A stretch of DNA of 64,000 bases from Quillaja saponaria (taxonomy: Eukaryota > Streptophyta > Magnoliopsida > Fabales > Quillajaceae): positions 2,453,001-2,517,000 of the forward strand of contig CM055605.1 of NCBI GenBank assembly GCA_029379385.1, written 5' to 3'. Of the stretch, positions 10,371 through 28,329 are shown piece after piece. The position numbers were made by a program, and so were the translations under genes. Numbering within the stretch: position 1 is the first letter of the stretch; each line of letters begins with the position of its first letter. Below the pieces are notes generated by a model that saw only the letters and a list, made by a program, of their open reading frames with translations, did not search any database and was not told the DNA's origin.

Positions 10371-13300
10371 CGTGTTCAAATCATCAAAGCTGTTTGTCAG
10401 AAGAATTGATTATCGATTAATCGATCAGAAAATATATATGAAATTAATCTTACATGTCTAAGTTTATTAATGTGTGTAATTTGTAGGAAGCAATGCTTAC
10501 GCTCCATTGAAGAACAAGTAAGCCTTGTAAAGCTCCACCAATCGCATCACATGCTGGAACTTCCTGTTAAAATCAAGATACGTTCCTTGAAAATATTGAC
10601 ACAAGACTGTGTTCACCAATTCCAATCCCTGTTAAAATTGTAAACACACAAAGGTTAAAAGTTTCCGGTCGATCGGTCCCTTTATTAATTATTATTTTTT
10701 AATATAATTTAATTAAAATTAACCTTTAGCAGCAGCAGATAACGAATGGTCATGTATCTATGGAAGCTAGCCATGTTGCTCAAAACTTGGACCTTGCCAA
10801 CCTTAACAGGCTTTCCATCTTTGTTAATCCATGGTTTTTTGGTGAAGTATTTGTATGTATATTCTTTAAGACTACCATATGTTATTGGATTTCTAACTGA
10901 GGAACCCACTTGATAAATGTTTACATCAGATGGTTGATTTGCATGAGCTACCATGGCTACTATTATAGCATTCACTACCATATCAGCTGGCACCTGCATG
11001 AAACACAAACAAAAAGACTAGAAGTTAAAGTTCAATTCTCACACTCCAAAAAATCAAAAATCAAAATATGATCCTACAATTTCAAAAATTATGTATTATG
11101 ATTTTTATTGTCACCTCTATTTATTTTAACTTAACAAGAAGTGACGTGACACATAAAATACCTCCAATAAGGTAATAATACTCAAAGAATAAGTTAAACA
11201 AGTAAATTACTCACCAAATCAATGATGGCCTTAAGCTCTCCAAGGAAGCATGTTATTTTTCCTTTACCATATGCAAATGCTATGCTGTCGAAGGTTCTGT
11301 AGCAAACACCCAAAGAAAAGAAAAAGTTGAGAGAGATTTTGAAATTTAGTTCTTAATTATAATTGAATTATTTCTCAAGAAACAAACACATCCATTAGTT
11401 TATTACCTTAAACCTTCAGCCCAACCAGGGAAAGGTTCTTTGTAGGTACTGGTAACGATGGTAGGGCGTACCACTGTAACGGACAGGTTGTCTTTGAGAT
11501 GTCCCAAAAGCATTTCTCCCATTGCCTTTGTAAATACGTATGTGTTTGGCCATCCGTACTTCTTTGCCCTTTTAATATTAATAAATAAATATATCAACCC
11601 ATATATAGACAAAGGATTCCCTCAAAAAAAAAAAAAAAAAAAAAAATTTAGAGAAAGGATTAAATTATTAATTTAGTTATAGAATTAGGCAGATGATACG
11701 TCCACAAAACAATTTTCATTGAATTTTAACAAATAAAAATGCATTTGTATATATTTCAATACATTTTCGTTTGCAGAGAAAAATAAATTCTTAGTTTGTA
11801 ATTTCGATTTTGATTTACTTTACACATATTTTGTCTAACTAGACATTGATTTGGTTTGTCACCATAATGAGAAAAATTATAATCAAACCAAACTTGTTAG
11901 TTTGAAATTTATTATAATCAGTAGTTGGTTTTTAAGACAGATAATTAAATTAAAAAGAAAGTATACAAGCTCACCTCTTGATACCCAAGTCTTTCATGGC
12001 AATTGTAATTTCTTTTTCTGGAGCTCCCAGTTTTTTGAGCTCATCCAATTTCTCTTTCATCAATATCTCTTCTGCATCAATGTCTAATCCAAACGCACCG
12101 TTTAGTGAATCACCCAAGTGATAGGGTTGCTCTAGTATGAGTCCTCCTCTCTCACCAGACACATATGCTGCAACCACATCAACTCTAATTAATTTTCTAA
12201 GACCCAAAAAAGAAAAAGAAAAAGAAAAAGAAAAAGAAACTCACTACCTCCTCACAAAATTAATTATGCATCAAATTAACTGTTAGATTTTTTAAAAATA
12301 ATTAAATAATAGAGGGAAATACTATTAATAATGTAATGGATTATTTTTAGACTGTCTCTAGGAAACAATAAATTATTATTATATTATTCCAATTATTCTA
12401 TTTTTAATGAAAATAAAATAAAAGTTTAATTTTTTTCCACGCAGGGTCGGTCTATATATTTCTTTATGAAATGAACTTCCAAAATAATAATATGTATTTT
12501 ATTTATTAAATATATATAAATACATGAAAATATCCACTAATTACCAGTTGATACGTGGACAAGAACCTTCAATTTGGAACATGTTTTGGCAAAGCTCAAA
12601 ACATGTTTGACTGAAAAGGTGTTTATACCCAATGCTACATCATATCTGCAAGAAAGAAAATGAGGACATATAAAATGTCAAAATAATTATAGTATAATAA
12701 CTAATTAATTATAAATATTTATTAAAACAAAGATATATTATAGAGTTATTGCTTGATTAACTATCGATAAATAGACTAACCTTGAGTTAGATATATAGAT
12801 ATATATAAAATTATTGCTAGTATACAATTTTTATTTACGACAACAATAGAAGATAAATATTAATTCTATATATACCTTTCATCGAAGTTAGTTGTTGCAG
12901 CTAGATTAACAATGACATCTACTTGCTTGCAGATCTCTTCCCTTAGATTGAAGTCCTTCACACCCAAGTCCTCTTGAGAAATGTCTCCAGGAACCAAACT
13001 TGTCTTATCCCAAATAAAGGAATTAAAATCTGGCCCCTTTCTCTGCTTTAGAATTCTGAACAAGTCCTTCCCTATAATCTGTGCATAAAATTATTTACAT
13101 TATATAAACAACAAATTTATAATTAATTCGTTGATGGACTCGAAAACGCATGAAAATGACCGGTTCATAATTAGTTTGCACCTTTTTCCTTTGTTTTAAT
13201 TTTTTTGTTATTATAAGATATATCTAATCAAGTTCGTTTGACATATCATATAAAATTGAATAGTATAAATCGTATATAATATATTAGATACTATAATTAT

Positions 13301-14033
13301 ATGTTGTGTTATCTTTCACAATCTTATTGGATGACATATTACTTCAATAAGAGAGTCAATAACATAAACATATACTATCATGTTGTTGTCATACAATGTA
13401 TGCATAAAAATTAATTGAATAATTTTATTATCCTCTCATTCATAAATGATACGATATGTCAACGGAATTTGACACTATATTATGAGATCATTTGACGTAT
13501 CATATAAGAATAATAGGATAATATAAAATCAGTTAGCTCTTATACAATATTTGATAGCAATAAATAAGTTATAAACTTATATTGTTGACTCCTAAGAGAA
13601 ATGATAAGATAATAGTACAATAACAATAAAACTATATAATCTAATACATTGCATAATCATATATTATATATTTTTATATGATGTGCCAAACAAGCCCTAT
13701 ATGTTTGTGTATTAGCAGTATAACTATATTTGTAAGATACCTCATTGTGGAAGCGTTGAGTGGCAGATTTGGTATCTGAGGCTCTTAAAAGAAGGTAGAG
13801 TTTCTTCACATTTGGTTGAACCCTCAATATCTTTTCCACAAAAACTGCATATCATCAACACAACCAATTAGCTCATCATCACTTAATATATGCATATATA
13901 TATATATAGAGAGAGAGAGAGGAAGAGACAGAGAGTGAGAGAGAGTTAGTGTACTTTTGGCTAGAAAACCAGTGGCTCCAGTGACTAAAATTGTTTTGTC
14001 CTGAAGAAAGTGCAGTATGCTTCCCAACTCCAT
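10233..14033 (-). CDS. FAR3: Fatty acyl-CoA reductase, FAR3/CER4-like
   Basis: An alcohol-forming, NADPH-dependent reductase that turns very-long-chain acyl-CoA into primary alcohols for cuticular wax, suberin or related lipids, usually at the ER. Exons (descending): 14033-13955, 13844-13741, 13078-12876, 12645-12545, 12167-11975, 11568-11407, 11296-11215, 10993-10724, 10628-10501, 10389-10233. Phases agree throughout and yield 492 residues (AtFAR3 has 493). Seen: the Rossmann motif TGATGFLAK at about residues 18-26, [29 protein letters not shown], the catalytic YVFTK (Tyr237, Lys241), [16 protein letters not shown], and the C-terminal male-sterility domain ([30 protein letters not shown]). 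The start follows an in-frame leader of normal length. The exon 6 acceptor (TTAAAAG) is weak but is the only one that fits. The exact substrate chain length cannot be told. Confidence 0.93.
13893..13945. repeat. Compound (TA)n(GA)n microsatellite in FAR intron 1
   Basis: A run of about 14 bp of TA is followed by impure GA repeats inside the first intron (13845-13954). Likely length-polymorphic. Confidence 0.85.
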
Positions 14034-14097
14034 TGGAGCTAGACACTATAATCAGAGTGTGAGAGACAGAGAAAATGAGAGAATGAGGTTTTTTTTA

Positions 14098-14133
14098 AAG
14101 TAAGATGAAGCAAAAGTAAGATGAAGCAAAGAG
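14098..14133. repeat. 16-bp tandem duplication in FAR leader
   Basis: The unit gtaagatgaagcaaaa is repeated twice just upstream of the FAR start codon, probably within the 5'UTR. Confidence 0.75.
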
Positions 14134-14185
14134 ACACAATGTTGTGGTGAACTCTAATGCCAATGCCATTTGGCCCATTTCATAT

Positions 14186-14199
14186 ATCATATATATAAG
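14186..14199 (-). promoter_or_regulatory. TATA box of FAR
   Basis: The minus strand reads GCTTATATATATGA about 155 bp upstream of the FAR start, placing transcription near 14160. Confidence 0.5.
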
Positions 14200-14209
14200 C
14201 AGAGATCAA

Positions 14210-16454
14210 GAAAGAGGGAGCTACAGAGGAATGGGCAAAAACTAGAATTAACTAGCACGGGGGGCAATTTGCAATTATGTGGTGTAGTGCACGCAAACAG
14301 TTGGAAGTTGCTAGTTTGCCTTTAATTGGTGGTATGTAGCTCTCCATATTTTATCTTTTTAAAAATATTATCCATCAATTTGAAATTGCTATTTTGCCTT
14401 AATGCAGCTCAACAATAGTAACCATTCCAAAGTCATTATATATTTTGTTGCAAATTTTATATGGTTAGGAGTTAACTGTTGACTGACCCTGACAGCAAGG
14501 GATTCTATTCCGACCAATCGGGACTTAACAATAAGAACCCCCTGCATGGTGTTCTTAATTTTTCAATTATCATCACCAAAAGCTTTGATAACTTGGCAAT
14601 ATAAATTTATTATAGAAACAAAAAGAAGCCTGCCCATAAGCCTTGCATGATATTATGTATGTTCTAGAGATTTTGATAATCAATTAGTGAGATATTTTTA
14701 TTTTAGTAAATATGTGGTGTCTAAATCAGTTTAAGTAGGTTATTATTTTTTTGTTAGTAGCTCATGAACAATTGACATTCAGTGATAATAAATAGACAAA
14801 TATTACTATTGGTACTAGCATTAGGTGGCCTATCCCTTTTGGATTTTAGTTGAGGAACACGAGTTGCCATAGATTGGTCCAATTCTAAACAATTTAAAAG
14901 GGAGAACAAAAAGGCATCTTGAGCAGAAAGTCTATTTGGATATTATATATATATATATATATACATATATAGGTGAACAATATATATTTTGTGTATATAA
15001 AATTGAAATTAATATTTGTTTCCTTGTGATGCTTTTGTTTCCAAGAAAAACATAAGTAATTCTAAAAGGATATGGAGATTGTAAAAGTTTGTTTGATCCT
15101 TTCAGAGAATTTCCATCGTTTCTTCTTGTTTTAACTTACCTGAAATTGCTTGTAATCTTCTTAAATTGTTTTCCAGATCAATCCAGCTTTTATGTCCGTA
15201 GTCTTATGAAAATCTTCCCCACTAGCAAACCTAAACTTGGACCTAATTTTCAATAGGTAATTTCGTGTCGGTTTGAACTTATTTTGGAGCTTTGTGTTCC
15301 ATTCTTTGTACCTGAAGTTGAGTGTCGCTGTCACAAATCACAAATTATATATCAAGGCTGCCAACTATCATTTGTTGTAAATTGCTAGACTTTAAGTATT
15401 TCTAGTTGTTTGAATCACATTCTCAAAATTAATAAATTAATATTAAAAAAAATAATTCATTTATTTATATATATTTTAAATATTTATTATATTAATAACA
15501 TGTGTGAAATATCACATTAATATTTTTTTTATATAAACGTAAAGTTTGGAATTCTGACAAGTTATTGGATTGTGCCGGCTTGGATTGGAACGTACTTCCA
15601 AGCTTATCTCGTTGGAGTTGACCTGTATTTCATGTGATAGATATCAATACGATAATTTTCATATCACTTAGACGTAAAGCTTAACATTATATATAAATAT
15701 ATGTGTTACTTTTTGTAATGTTAATAAATTAATTTTCAAGGTGTTACTCTCTTAATTTATAAATATTGTATGCATTTTCTCATTTGCTAATAAATTGTTA
15801 TCTATATCTTAATATTTAGTGCATTGATATTTATATTTATTAAAAATAACATGAGTTAATCACTTTTTTATTTTAACCAAATTGACTGATGTGTTATAAT
15901 TATTCGGTGAAAGTGTATATTTTTATATAAAGTCAAATATAACTTTCCGAAACCTTTCGTTTGTCTTCGGTTAGATCCTTGTCGGCTGTAGTAAAGAGTG
16001 GATTGTTTCCTGTTTGACCTCTGAACCGCCAAAAGTTATGGGTCATCCAGAATCATTGAAAATAGCAGACTTTGTGAAAATTCGCTACAGTTTTTTCTCC
16101 TTTGAAAAGAGAATGTTCACACTTTGCACTTTATTCAATTTTTAAAATAAATTCAAATTTTTTATACAAATACTATACGCCAAACGGGATCTTATTCTTT
16201 ATTAGGTTTGGCTCATTCAATCTATGTTCCCTTCAAAAAAAAAAAAAAAAAAAAAAGGGTTTATGTTGAACAAAATTTATTTTTGCTCAATTAGAATTGA
16301 CATATCTGTTACATAGCTGGTCAACTGAAAAAAAATAAAAAATACAACAGGTATTCTAACAAGCTTTTAAGTTTACACGGTTGTGGTAAGTGTCATTCTC
16401 GAGCAAGAAATTGCCACTCAGTAAAAACCATATCTATATACAAAGATGCAGAAC
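14210..16454. other. Intergenic between FAR promoter and HIRA 3' end
   Basis: About 2.2 kb of AT-rich DNA. It holds a (TA)n run near 14941-14960 and an A-homopolymer near 16233-16256. No coding or RNA gene was recognised. Confidence 0.6.
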
Positions 16455-19400
16455 TTATGAAACTGCATCTGTTGCCTGTAGGATCTGTTGAACTTGATCA
16501 GTCACTGATGGGTCTGAACTAGTTCGATCTACTAAAGGTGGAGCAAGATTTGCATGATCTTTGGACAGCTGAGCAGTGTCCTTTTGATCAAATGCAGCAT
16601 AATCAGAGTCTTTTTTATTTCTTTTTGGAGGAGCAGTATCTATTTCATCTGTTGCCTGTGGACCGGAATCTATATGATTAGTCGTTGTTTGGCATAATGT
16701 AGGAATGCTGAGATTTCTTTGCTCTTGATTAGGTTCAGCACTCTCGTATTCAGATAATAGATCCATGAACTCATTAAGCAGTCTCTGGACTTTTCTATTT
16801 GATGCCATTGCAGGAAGAATATCTTCCCTCAAGAGTTTGTGTTTTTTCATTCCCTGCAAACACCCAAATGGATTTAGACAATACCAGAGAAATAAGGTTT
16901 CAACTTTCAACCATGCATTGAGCGATATCACCATGCAACGGATGGTTACAACCAGAACCTTTCTGGTAATAATATATCCAGTGTTTTCTCAATCAGAGGA
17001 TCATAGAATATTCTACGATCATCGGGTTCTGAATATTCTTGCTGCAACTTCAGATATACTATTATGATCATACAATTTTGAAAATACTTGCTGCATTTCT
17101 CTTGATCAATTAAAAACCCGAGATCTTAATTCTTGATGCTAGAGATATTTAGAGTATAATTTTCTTAGTTTTAAGAGGGAGCTTCAATGCTTCCTTGAGT
17201 ATCCATCAGAACCAATTATGGAGTGACTTATTCCGTCACTGGAACTAATTCTACCTCATGTTCAACTATTCCCAGCATCACTCAAAACACTATATATCTG
17301 CAAAAGAATTTCTAGGAACCAGCAAAATAAGATATCACCTATGGATATATTTCCAAAGGAACTAGATTGAAAGGTACAAGAAGGCTTACAAGGACACAAG
17401 GATCCCATGCCAAGTCCTTCGAATCCGAAGAAGTTTGTACAGCCATCCCAGTTGGAGGTCCAAGAAAACACTCGCAGACCTCACGCAAACGAGATTCATC
17501 TGCTTCTCTGCAATCAATTTTGAAGTTACTGTGATACTGATATATAATTCAAAGAAAGTATTTACCAAGTCCAAGATTGATATAATTTGTATGAAGCATA
17601 ACTTTTCTACTAAACAAATTTTCTGCACTTTTATCACAACCAGAAAAGGAGCCAACAGCTGAAATGAGACAGCAGTATAGAACTCATAATGCATTAAGTA
17701 AATCTTTAAGGAAAACAGGGAAAAAGTAAGAAAAGAATAACACCTTGCAAGAAAACGAATGTAGGACAACAGACATTGATGATATTCATTAGGGGATTTC
17801 AGCGCCAGAGAAGAGGCCAACTGAGATTCCAAATGAGCACGTGTCTGCATTCCGTCATCAGTCACTCTGTAACAACACAATTCATGAATCAACAGATGAA
17901 ACAAGACACTTGATAGTATATAGACTTAGAAACTTACAATTATTATTACAAAGAATTAACTAGAAAGACAATGGCATTCTCGAATTCAATCAGTGTAGTT
18001 CGAATCAACGTAGGATACTACCAAAAAGACAGAATGACAAATGTACAAAAAAATTGAGATCTAAGGAATGGTAAACCAAGACAGTGGACATTCTCAAAAC
18101 TGATCAATGTACTTGTATGATTCAGATAATGATATTTTGTAACAAGATACTATCAGCATGCATAGTAAATCTTTGAAGCCCGACAATAAAAGACTACTCA
18201 GAAGTTTTAATAATTAAATAAAAACTTGAAGTTGAAACTCATTATCTAGAGCTCCACTCTGAGATCCTCGCCCTCTAGTGGGTTGAAGCCAAGACCTCCC
18301 TTCGCAAAAGGAATGAGTTACCACTTTGGTATAAATGCATACTTTATCTTAAATTCAATAAAATCTTCAAATCAAGGCTCACCACCTAACACATGGACTC
18401 ACCTACTCCAACCCGGCTTTCGGGCCAAATATTTCCTAACATCAACTTGCAATGTTGCCAGCTCCCTGCTCTGAATTGAACCCAAACTCCAAGAGCTTGC
18501 AAAATTTGATCCAGGGAAGCAATCATCTGCAACCCTCAGCCAACACTTCAGACTCATGTCAAAGAGAAACGCATGGCGAGTGGCCAATACAACAAGAGGA
18601 GAACCAGATCTTGATAGTTTTGCAGATATAACTTTTATAGTGCCTGGAGAGAGCAAATGGGAAAAAAGATAAAACATCATATTAGATGGAATTTTTTGGA
18701 GAAAATATAAGACCAACCTCATATGAAAAACTAAAAGCTCTGAGCCTACAGTTGAAACTGAAAGATACTTGCATCGAGTAAATGTATATGGTACCTGAGC
18801 CTTTAGCAGATGAGTTTGGATTTAAAGCAACAAGAGATGACAGCGAGTCTTGAAGGAGACAACTATGATTGAATAAATCCCATAAATACATGGATCCCTT
18901 TCTTGTGACCAGCAACAACTTCCAGCACTCATCACAGTCTACAAATGTTGCTGCAGATCCCATCATCATGGTAGGCATTGCTCGTCTTCCACATTTTGTG
19001 TAAATCTTCACAGGATCAACGATAACAAAAAAAGAAAGATATGGAGCATTAATTTTCACTAGAAGTATCAGAAGACCAAAATTTCTTTAACATCTCAAAT
19101 ATTAACTTTGATTATAGATACTGCCTGTAGCTTCACAATCTAAAAGAAGTTTGCAGTTTGCACAGTAGGTAACTTGTGTCACAAGTCCAAATTCTAGAAA
19201 TCACTTGAAGTTCAGCAGAAAATACAAGCCCACTTAATTAACTCAGGATACAAAAGGAAAGACTGGAGAACATATTAAAATTGGTATTTTTTAGAACCTC
19301 TTTCAGAAAGAGAAAATAAAAGGTAAAAAAGGCATGGACATGAAAGAACAATGCATGCAACATGTAAAACAGATGTCAAATTCCCACTTGATTGGATCTC

Positions 19401-22400
19401 CAGCCCCTTATACACACATGCATACATTAAATAAGAGAAAATGATTCTTGTATTTACCTGTAGGCACCCATCTTCACAGCCAACAGCCCAGAAGTTTGCA
19501 TTTCCAGCTAGAACAGTGACCTTTCCTGATATCCTATCAGACCAAAGAGTCTGAGATTCCCTCATGCAAGCAATTTCTGTTTCTTTCAACATAGATGTAT
19601 TTCCTACCCCTACAATGTCACTCACAACATGTTCCCTCGGTCGAGCTTCCAAACAAGTTGGTGTGGTATCTTCCCCGTCTTTCTCATCAAACACCCTGAT
19701 AGAAAGAGTAGCGGAACAAGCAGCCAAAGAATTAGAAGCCATCAAATTTCCTGACTGTTCCACATTGATGCTTCCACCTTTGTTGGTGGAGATGGGAACC
19801 TTCTCAATAACTAGACTCTCAGAAATCGTGGCCCTAGCAGTTACGCCAGAACGTTCTTTTAAATCAGAACTTCTGCCAACTGTTCCCCCCAAAGAACTTC
19901 CTCGTGTCCCAACATCTGTAGTAACAACCCCATTGTCACCCTTTTGGTGATCATATGACGTGAAAGGGAAGTCAAGCAATTGGGGCTGAACCCCACCAGA
20001 AATGTTTTCCTGCAGAACAGGCACTCCAACTGCTTCTGGAATAATTCTCTTTCTGCCATCAGGACGTAAATATTCTCTTTGCTTTACAGGACTAGAAGCA
20101 TGGACAGAAGTTGTAACTTTGTTTGTCACATTACTAACAGGACCTCCATTCTTCTTTCCATCATCAACTGGTGGCACAGGAGTCTTTGAAGAACCATGCT
20201 CATCAATGTGAGATTTTGCTAGGGTCTGATTTTGCAGGACATCAACCAATTTTCTTATTGGTGTTTGCTTAGCTGAAGCCACTTCAAGCAATAACTGAGC
20301 TGGGCTTTCTGCTAAGTTTGCTTGGCTACCTCTCACATCACCATAGCGATTTTTCTTTAGCTCATCCAGCTCAGCATCAGTTAGCCTGTGGCCGAGTTCT
20401 TTGACCTCAAAATGAAAAGTAGCAACAGATCCATCCAAGGAACATGCTAAAAGTGAATATCCATCAGGACTCCTGTTTCCAAAACAGAAAAAGGAAATCA
20501 GAAAGATTCAGAAATAAAGAGATAATTGATAGAAGAGCCCTATAACACCTAGAAACATCAATTCAGAAAACAAAGAGGATACCAGGATAAATCCACAACA
20601 CTTTGTGCAAAAAAATGCTTAGCCACAAAGAGAGGGCGGGGACTAGCAGTAGTCCATACAGTTATAGTGCGGTCCTGACTGCCAATTGCAATAACATTAT
20701 AAGGTTGTGGTTCTTTAGTTCCTGTCTTAGAAGCCCCGTTGGTCCATCCAACAGGTACAGCCTTCACTTCCTGAGTGTTGGCATAATTCCTTCTGAACAT
20801 TGAATGATTAAACTTCACCACAATAACTGGGGCATTGTGTCCTAAGAAGTCAAATGTTGCAGACCATTCTCCCTCTCTCTAAAACAGGGGCAGAATGCCG
20901 TGGCTTCTGAAAGCCATGAGTAGTGGTAATGAAATGGCCACATGGTGACCATCCAAGCCTCCTGAAAAAGGTAGATCCAAGCTGAAAGGAACATGCTCCA
21001 ATTAGAAAAATGAAACTCATAATGGACCAATCTAAACTTTATCTATGCGAGAAACATACTGATTTAGCCCAGTGACCATCTGTCCTGTGAGCAAGACTCC
21101 AATCACTTGTTCGCCAGACAATGACAGTCTTATCATCTGATTGACTCGCTATGAAGGATCCTATGGGATCCCAAGTAACTCCTTTAACCAGGCTGGAGTG
21201 GCCCCTAAGAATTGCAGTACAGATGCCATTGCTAATATTCCAGATATGGATAGTGTTGTCCAAACTCCCACTAGCCAACGTGGAGTCATCAGGTGACCAA
21301 CTAAGATCCACCTACTTTAAGCATGGATAAATAGCTTCTGGCTTAGATGATACCCAGTGAAAACATAAAATAAATGTGGATAAGCAGGGTTCTTAACAAA
21401 TTATGTAAGAGGCTATTAGATGGAACATTCTGCTCTTTCCCACATGTACATACACATCCGTACCACAGAGTGCAAATGAGAAGAAAATAGTTTTTCATTG
21501 GAATTATTTAAGAAATTTAATATTTTTAAAATCCAAAAGGAAAAAATAGAAAGTAAAGCATGCAAGTGAGAGTTCAAGCCATAGTCTGAAACAAACTAAT
21601 AAATGATTCTATTCTACTTCATGGACAAAAAGTTGCAAAACTAAAAGCAATTGCATTACCACGTCTGCGGTATGTCCTCTCAAAGTCATTGCGACTTTCC
21701 AGTTCTCTATATCTGGTTGCTCTCCACTGCCAAATTCTGTGGTTCCTGAACCAGGCTTCCTCTCATGAATCAATATCACTTGATCATCAGACCCTGAGGC
21801 AACATACCTACCATGTTTAGCCCACCTAACACAGTTGACTGATCCAAAGTGATCCCGCAGGGTTGCAAGAAGCCTCTGGGAGGGCTCATCATTTTCCATA
21901 TCAGTACAAACAGATTTCATGTTCCATATCCGAACCTGCACTCAACAAAGTTGGGGAGGGCAAGAGCCAAGGAGCTGTCATCTAAGTGAAGACATTATAC
22001 CAGAGAAAGTGGTGTCAAATTAGATAGATATCTCCTCCTCCCCCAATAAAACTCCTACCATTATGAAAATAAGGGTGATGCATAAACAAAGTTTACTTAA
22101 AAGGGGAAATTGTAAGGTTAAAGAGAAGATCTATTCTAAGGAAAGAATCTATCTTTCAATAAACTTATAATATTTTTACTATATGGAGATTTTAATTAGA
22201 CAAAATTGCTTATGGGGATCTTAGTGTTTTAAATGAAATGAGTTAGAGGAGTAGGAAATACAATCACTAAAAGGATTAAGAGTCTTCACTATATTTGACA
22301 GCACAGATAATAATAGTGGAGCTGAAATAAGAAAGAAAAGAGAAGTTTCGAGTTTCCTAGTCCCTATCTAACAGAGACTGAAGTTTCTTCAGGTATTTTT

Positions 22401-22666
22401 CCCATCTACATTTTGACGGCAAGAGGTGGTAATAAAAAGAATACACCAATTGGACACAATGTTAAGAATTACAATGTCTCTTCCATTCCCAATTATGCTT
22501 TCTACAACCTGAAGTGCCTTGAGAATTAATCACAAAAGGACGATAGTAAATGACATACCTTGTGGTCACCACCGCCAGTAGCGAACCTAAGCCCACCAGG
22601 TTGAACGTCAATGGAGAAAATCTGCATGCCTTCATGCCTAACCCAGCTGGGTTTCTCTGCAATCAT
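16455..22666 (-). CDS. HIRA: HIRA histone H3.3 chaperone, one apparent frameshift
   Basis: The WD40 scaffold subunit of the nuclear HIR complex, which deposits H3.3-H4 independently of replication. Exons (descending): 22666-22559, 21935-21660, 21311-21060, 20981-20583, 20472-19458, 19005-18795, 18643-18403, 17866-17744, 17507-17390, 16853-16455. With one base discounted in exon 4 the phases fit and give about 1046 residues. Exons 1-4 form the N-terminal WD40 propeller ([13 protein letters not shown] start, [38 protein letters not shown]). The ASF1-binding B-domain is near residue 480 ([15 protein letters not shown]). Exons 6-9 hold the conserved Hira C-terminal domain ([18 protein letters not shown]). 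Around 20868-20884 the frame slips by one base between the conserved VLERG and EWSATFDF. An in-frame upstream ATG at 22723 was not chosen because the family starts at MIAEKPSW. Confidence 0.92.
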
Positions 22667-24245
22667 TTTAAAAAAATCTCTTCTAAACAAAATGCAGCCT
22701 TTCTCACCCCTGATTATTGCCAATTCATAACCTTCTTGTTTTTGAAACGGGGTTGGCGGGTGGGAACAGCTTCCGCCACTCAGTCCTCAGTCCTCAGTCC
22801 AAAACCAACCACACCAAAAGAACACTGATGGTTCTAATCAACCCAAAAACACTGTATATTCAGTAAAAAAATGGTTTTTAAACTATATAATTTTCCTTCT
22901 TTTCCTTGTAAGAAAATAAAAACCCTAAATTGACAGACAAGAAGAACCCACGAGTGTTTCTTTGAAAATAAAAGAAAAAGAGATATTCAAAGCCCTAAAC
23001 TTTGGGCTAATGGGCAAAAGTGTAAAACCCTCAAAAGGATGGGGCTTGTGGAGAAAATCGAGGAGTTAACTTCGACTTTAACGGTCAAATCTCATGAAAG
23101 ATTGTGGGTCTAAATTCTAAAATACGGAAGACAGAAAGGAAGGAAAAGAGACACAAAAGGTAAAGAAAGGAACTAAGGAGGACAGTGCCTGCGGTGCAAA
23201 GGGTACACAAGCAGCAGCTAACAACGGACGAGAGGCAACAGAGAGAGATTTGTTGGGTTAAAAGAGAGGCACATTTGGCAAATTTACAACACGTACTCAG
23301 AAAAAAGGATTTAATCACAGGTTATTAATTCGGGAGAGATCAAAAAAAATTATATTTTATATAAAATACTGAGAACTTTTCTTTGAGCAATAGTATAAAA
23401 TATAAATTTGATTATAACATATTCTGTATTATAACTATATTCTGGAAATGTCCCATTTTCTAATGTTTAAATAACCAAAATATGGAAGAAAAAAAAAATT
23501 CATTTTTATACCAAGCTTATTGGGTTGAAATTACCCAATGATTTAAATAGTTGGATTCTCAATAAACCCAATTGCGAGTATGAATCAATTAAACCATGTC
23601 GTGTTGTTGATTATTGCATAGCCCATCTCCTGCCCAAGCAAATCCTGCCTCGGAAAAAATATAACGTGGGTTCTGGCAACTAATGTTGAGATGAATACAC
23701 AATTTGCATTTCAAACATATGAACTTGAATCTAGCATATTTGTTGTAACAACCCCATTGTACACCATATTCCGAGTCTAATTGAAACACCCCCCTCCACC
23801 CCACAAAGCAAGAGGAAGCAACGGCACAGCACTGTTTGCCTGGTTGCGTTTCAGTCACATTGTCGCTGACACGTTATTTTTCATTGGAGGTTTGCAGACT
23901 GCTTTTATGGCCCACTGCATCTGTTCCCACTGTGTACAGTGATTAAATAATAACTGAAAGTCTAAACTCAACCAAAAATAGTAGTCTGCAAAGATGACAG
24001 ATTTGACTGATCTAAGAAACCAGACCTGCATACTGATATAAACATTTCAGAGACTGTTCTATATACAATTTGGGAGGAGCAATTTAAATAAGTATCAATT
24101 TTCAATATCTATCACATACAGACAGGGAAGTCACCTTCCAAGTCTAAATAAAGCATACAATTCAACCCGTCCAGCTGCTAAATAAAACACAGATTTTAAA
24201 TGTACTCACAACTTGTGTGGATCTATGTGAAGCAATTTTATCAAT
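22667..24245. other. HIRA promoter/leader and SKD1 3' flank
   Basis: No coding gene was supported. A CAGTCCT-type triplicate lies at about 22778-22800. A telo-box-like AACCCTAA at about 22920 and a TGGGCT element with AGCCCTAAAC near 22990-23010 suit a promoter of a growth-linked gene such as HIRA. An 89-codon minus-strand frame at 23858-23589 has no recognisable family. Confidence 0.5.
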
Positions 24246-28036
<3,791 letters not shown>

Positions 28037-28329
28037 CTTCGGCCTCCAACCAATCGCATAGAATATTTTCAAATCAGATCAAAGGGAAAAAGGTTTGAAT
28101 CGATTTGAAAGATGGAAACCCTAAGTTTCTTGCTCTCGAAGATTTGATTGAATCAATCTGATCCGAAGGAAAGTAAGAGCTCAAAGGAAGGAGAGGAAAG
28201 CAAGTTTTTCTCAGAGATGGGTGTCAAAAGGTGGACGCGTTTGGAATACGTTGGAAGAGTTCGCGCAAACGACCCACAAAACTGAAGGTTCCATTGAACC
28301 AGGCTGAGAGTGGAATTTTATTAAGGTAG

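Noticed and set aside
22667..22723. Upstream in-frame extension of HIRA (Met at 22723)
   Set aside because: HIRA orthologues begin at MIAEKPSW; the extra 19 residues are probably leader sequence.
23589..23858. 89-codon minus-strand open frame between HIRA and SKD1
   Set aside because: No recognised domain, no promoter context and no splice partners; could be chance or a relic.
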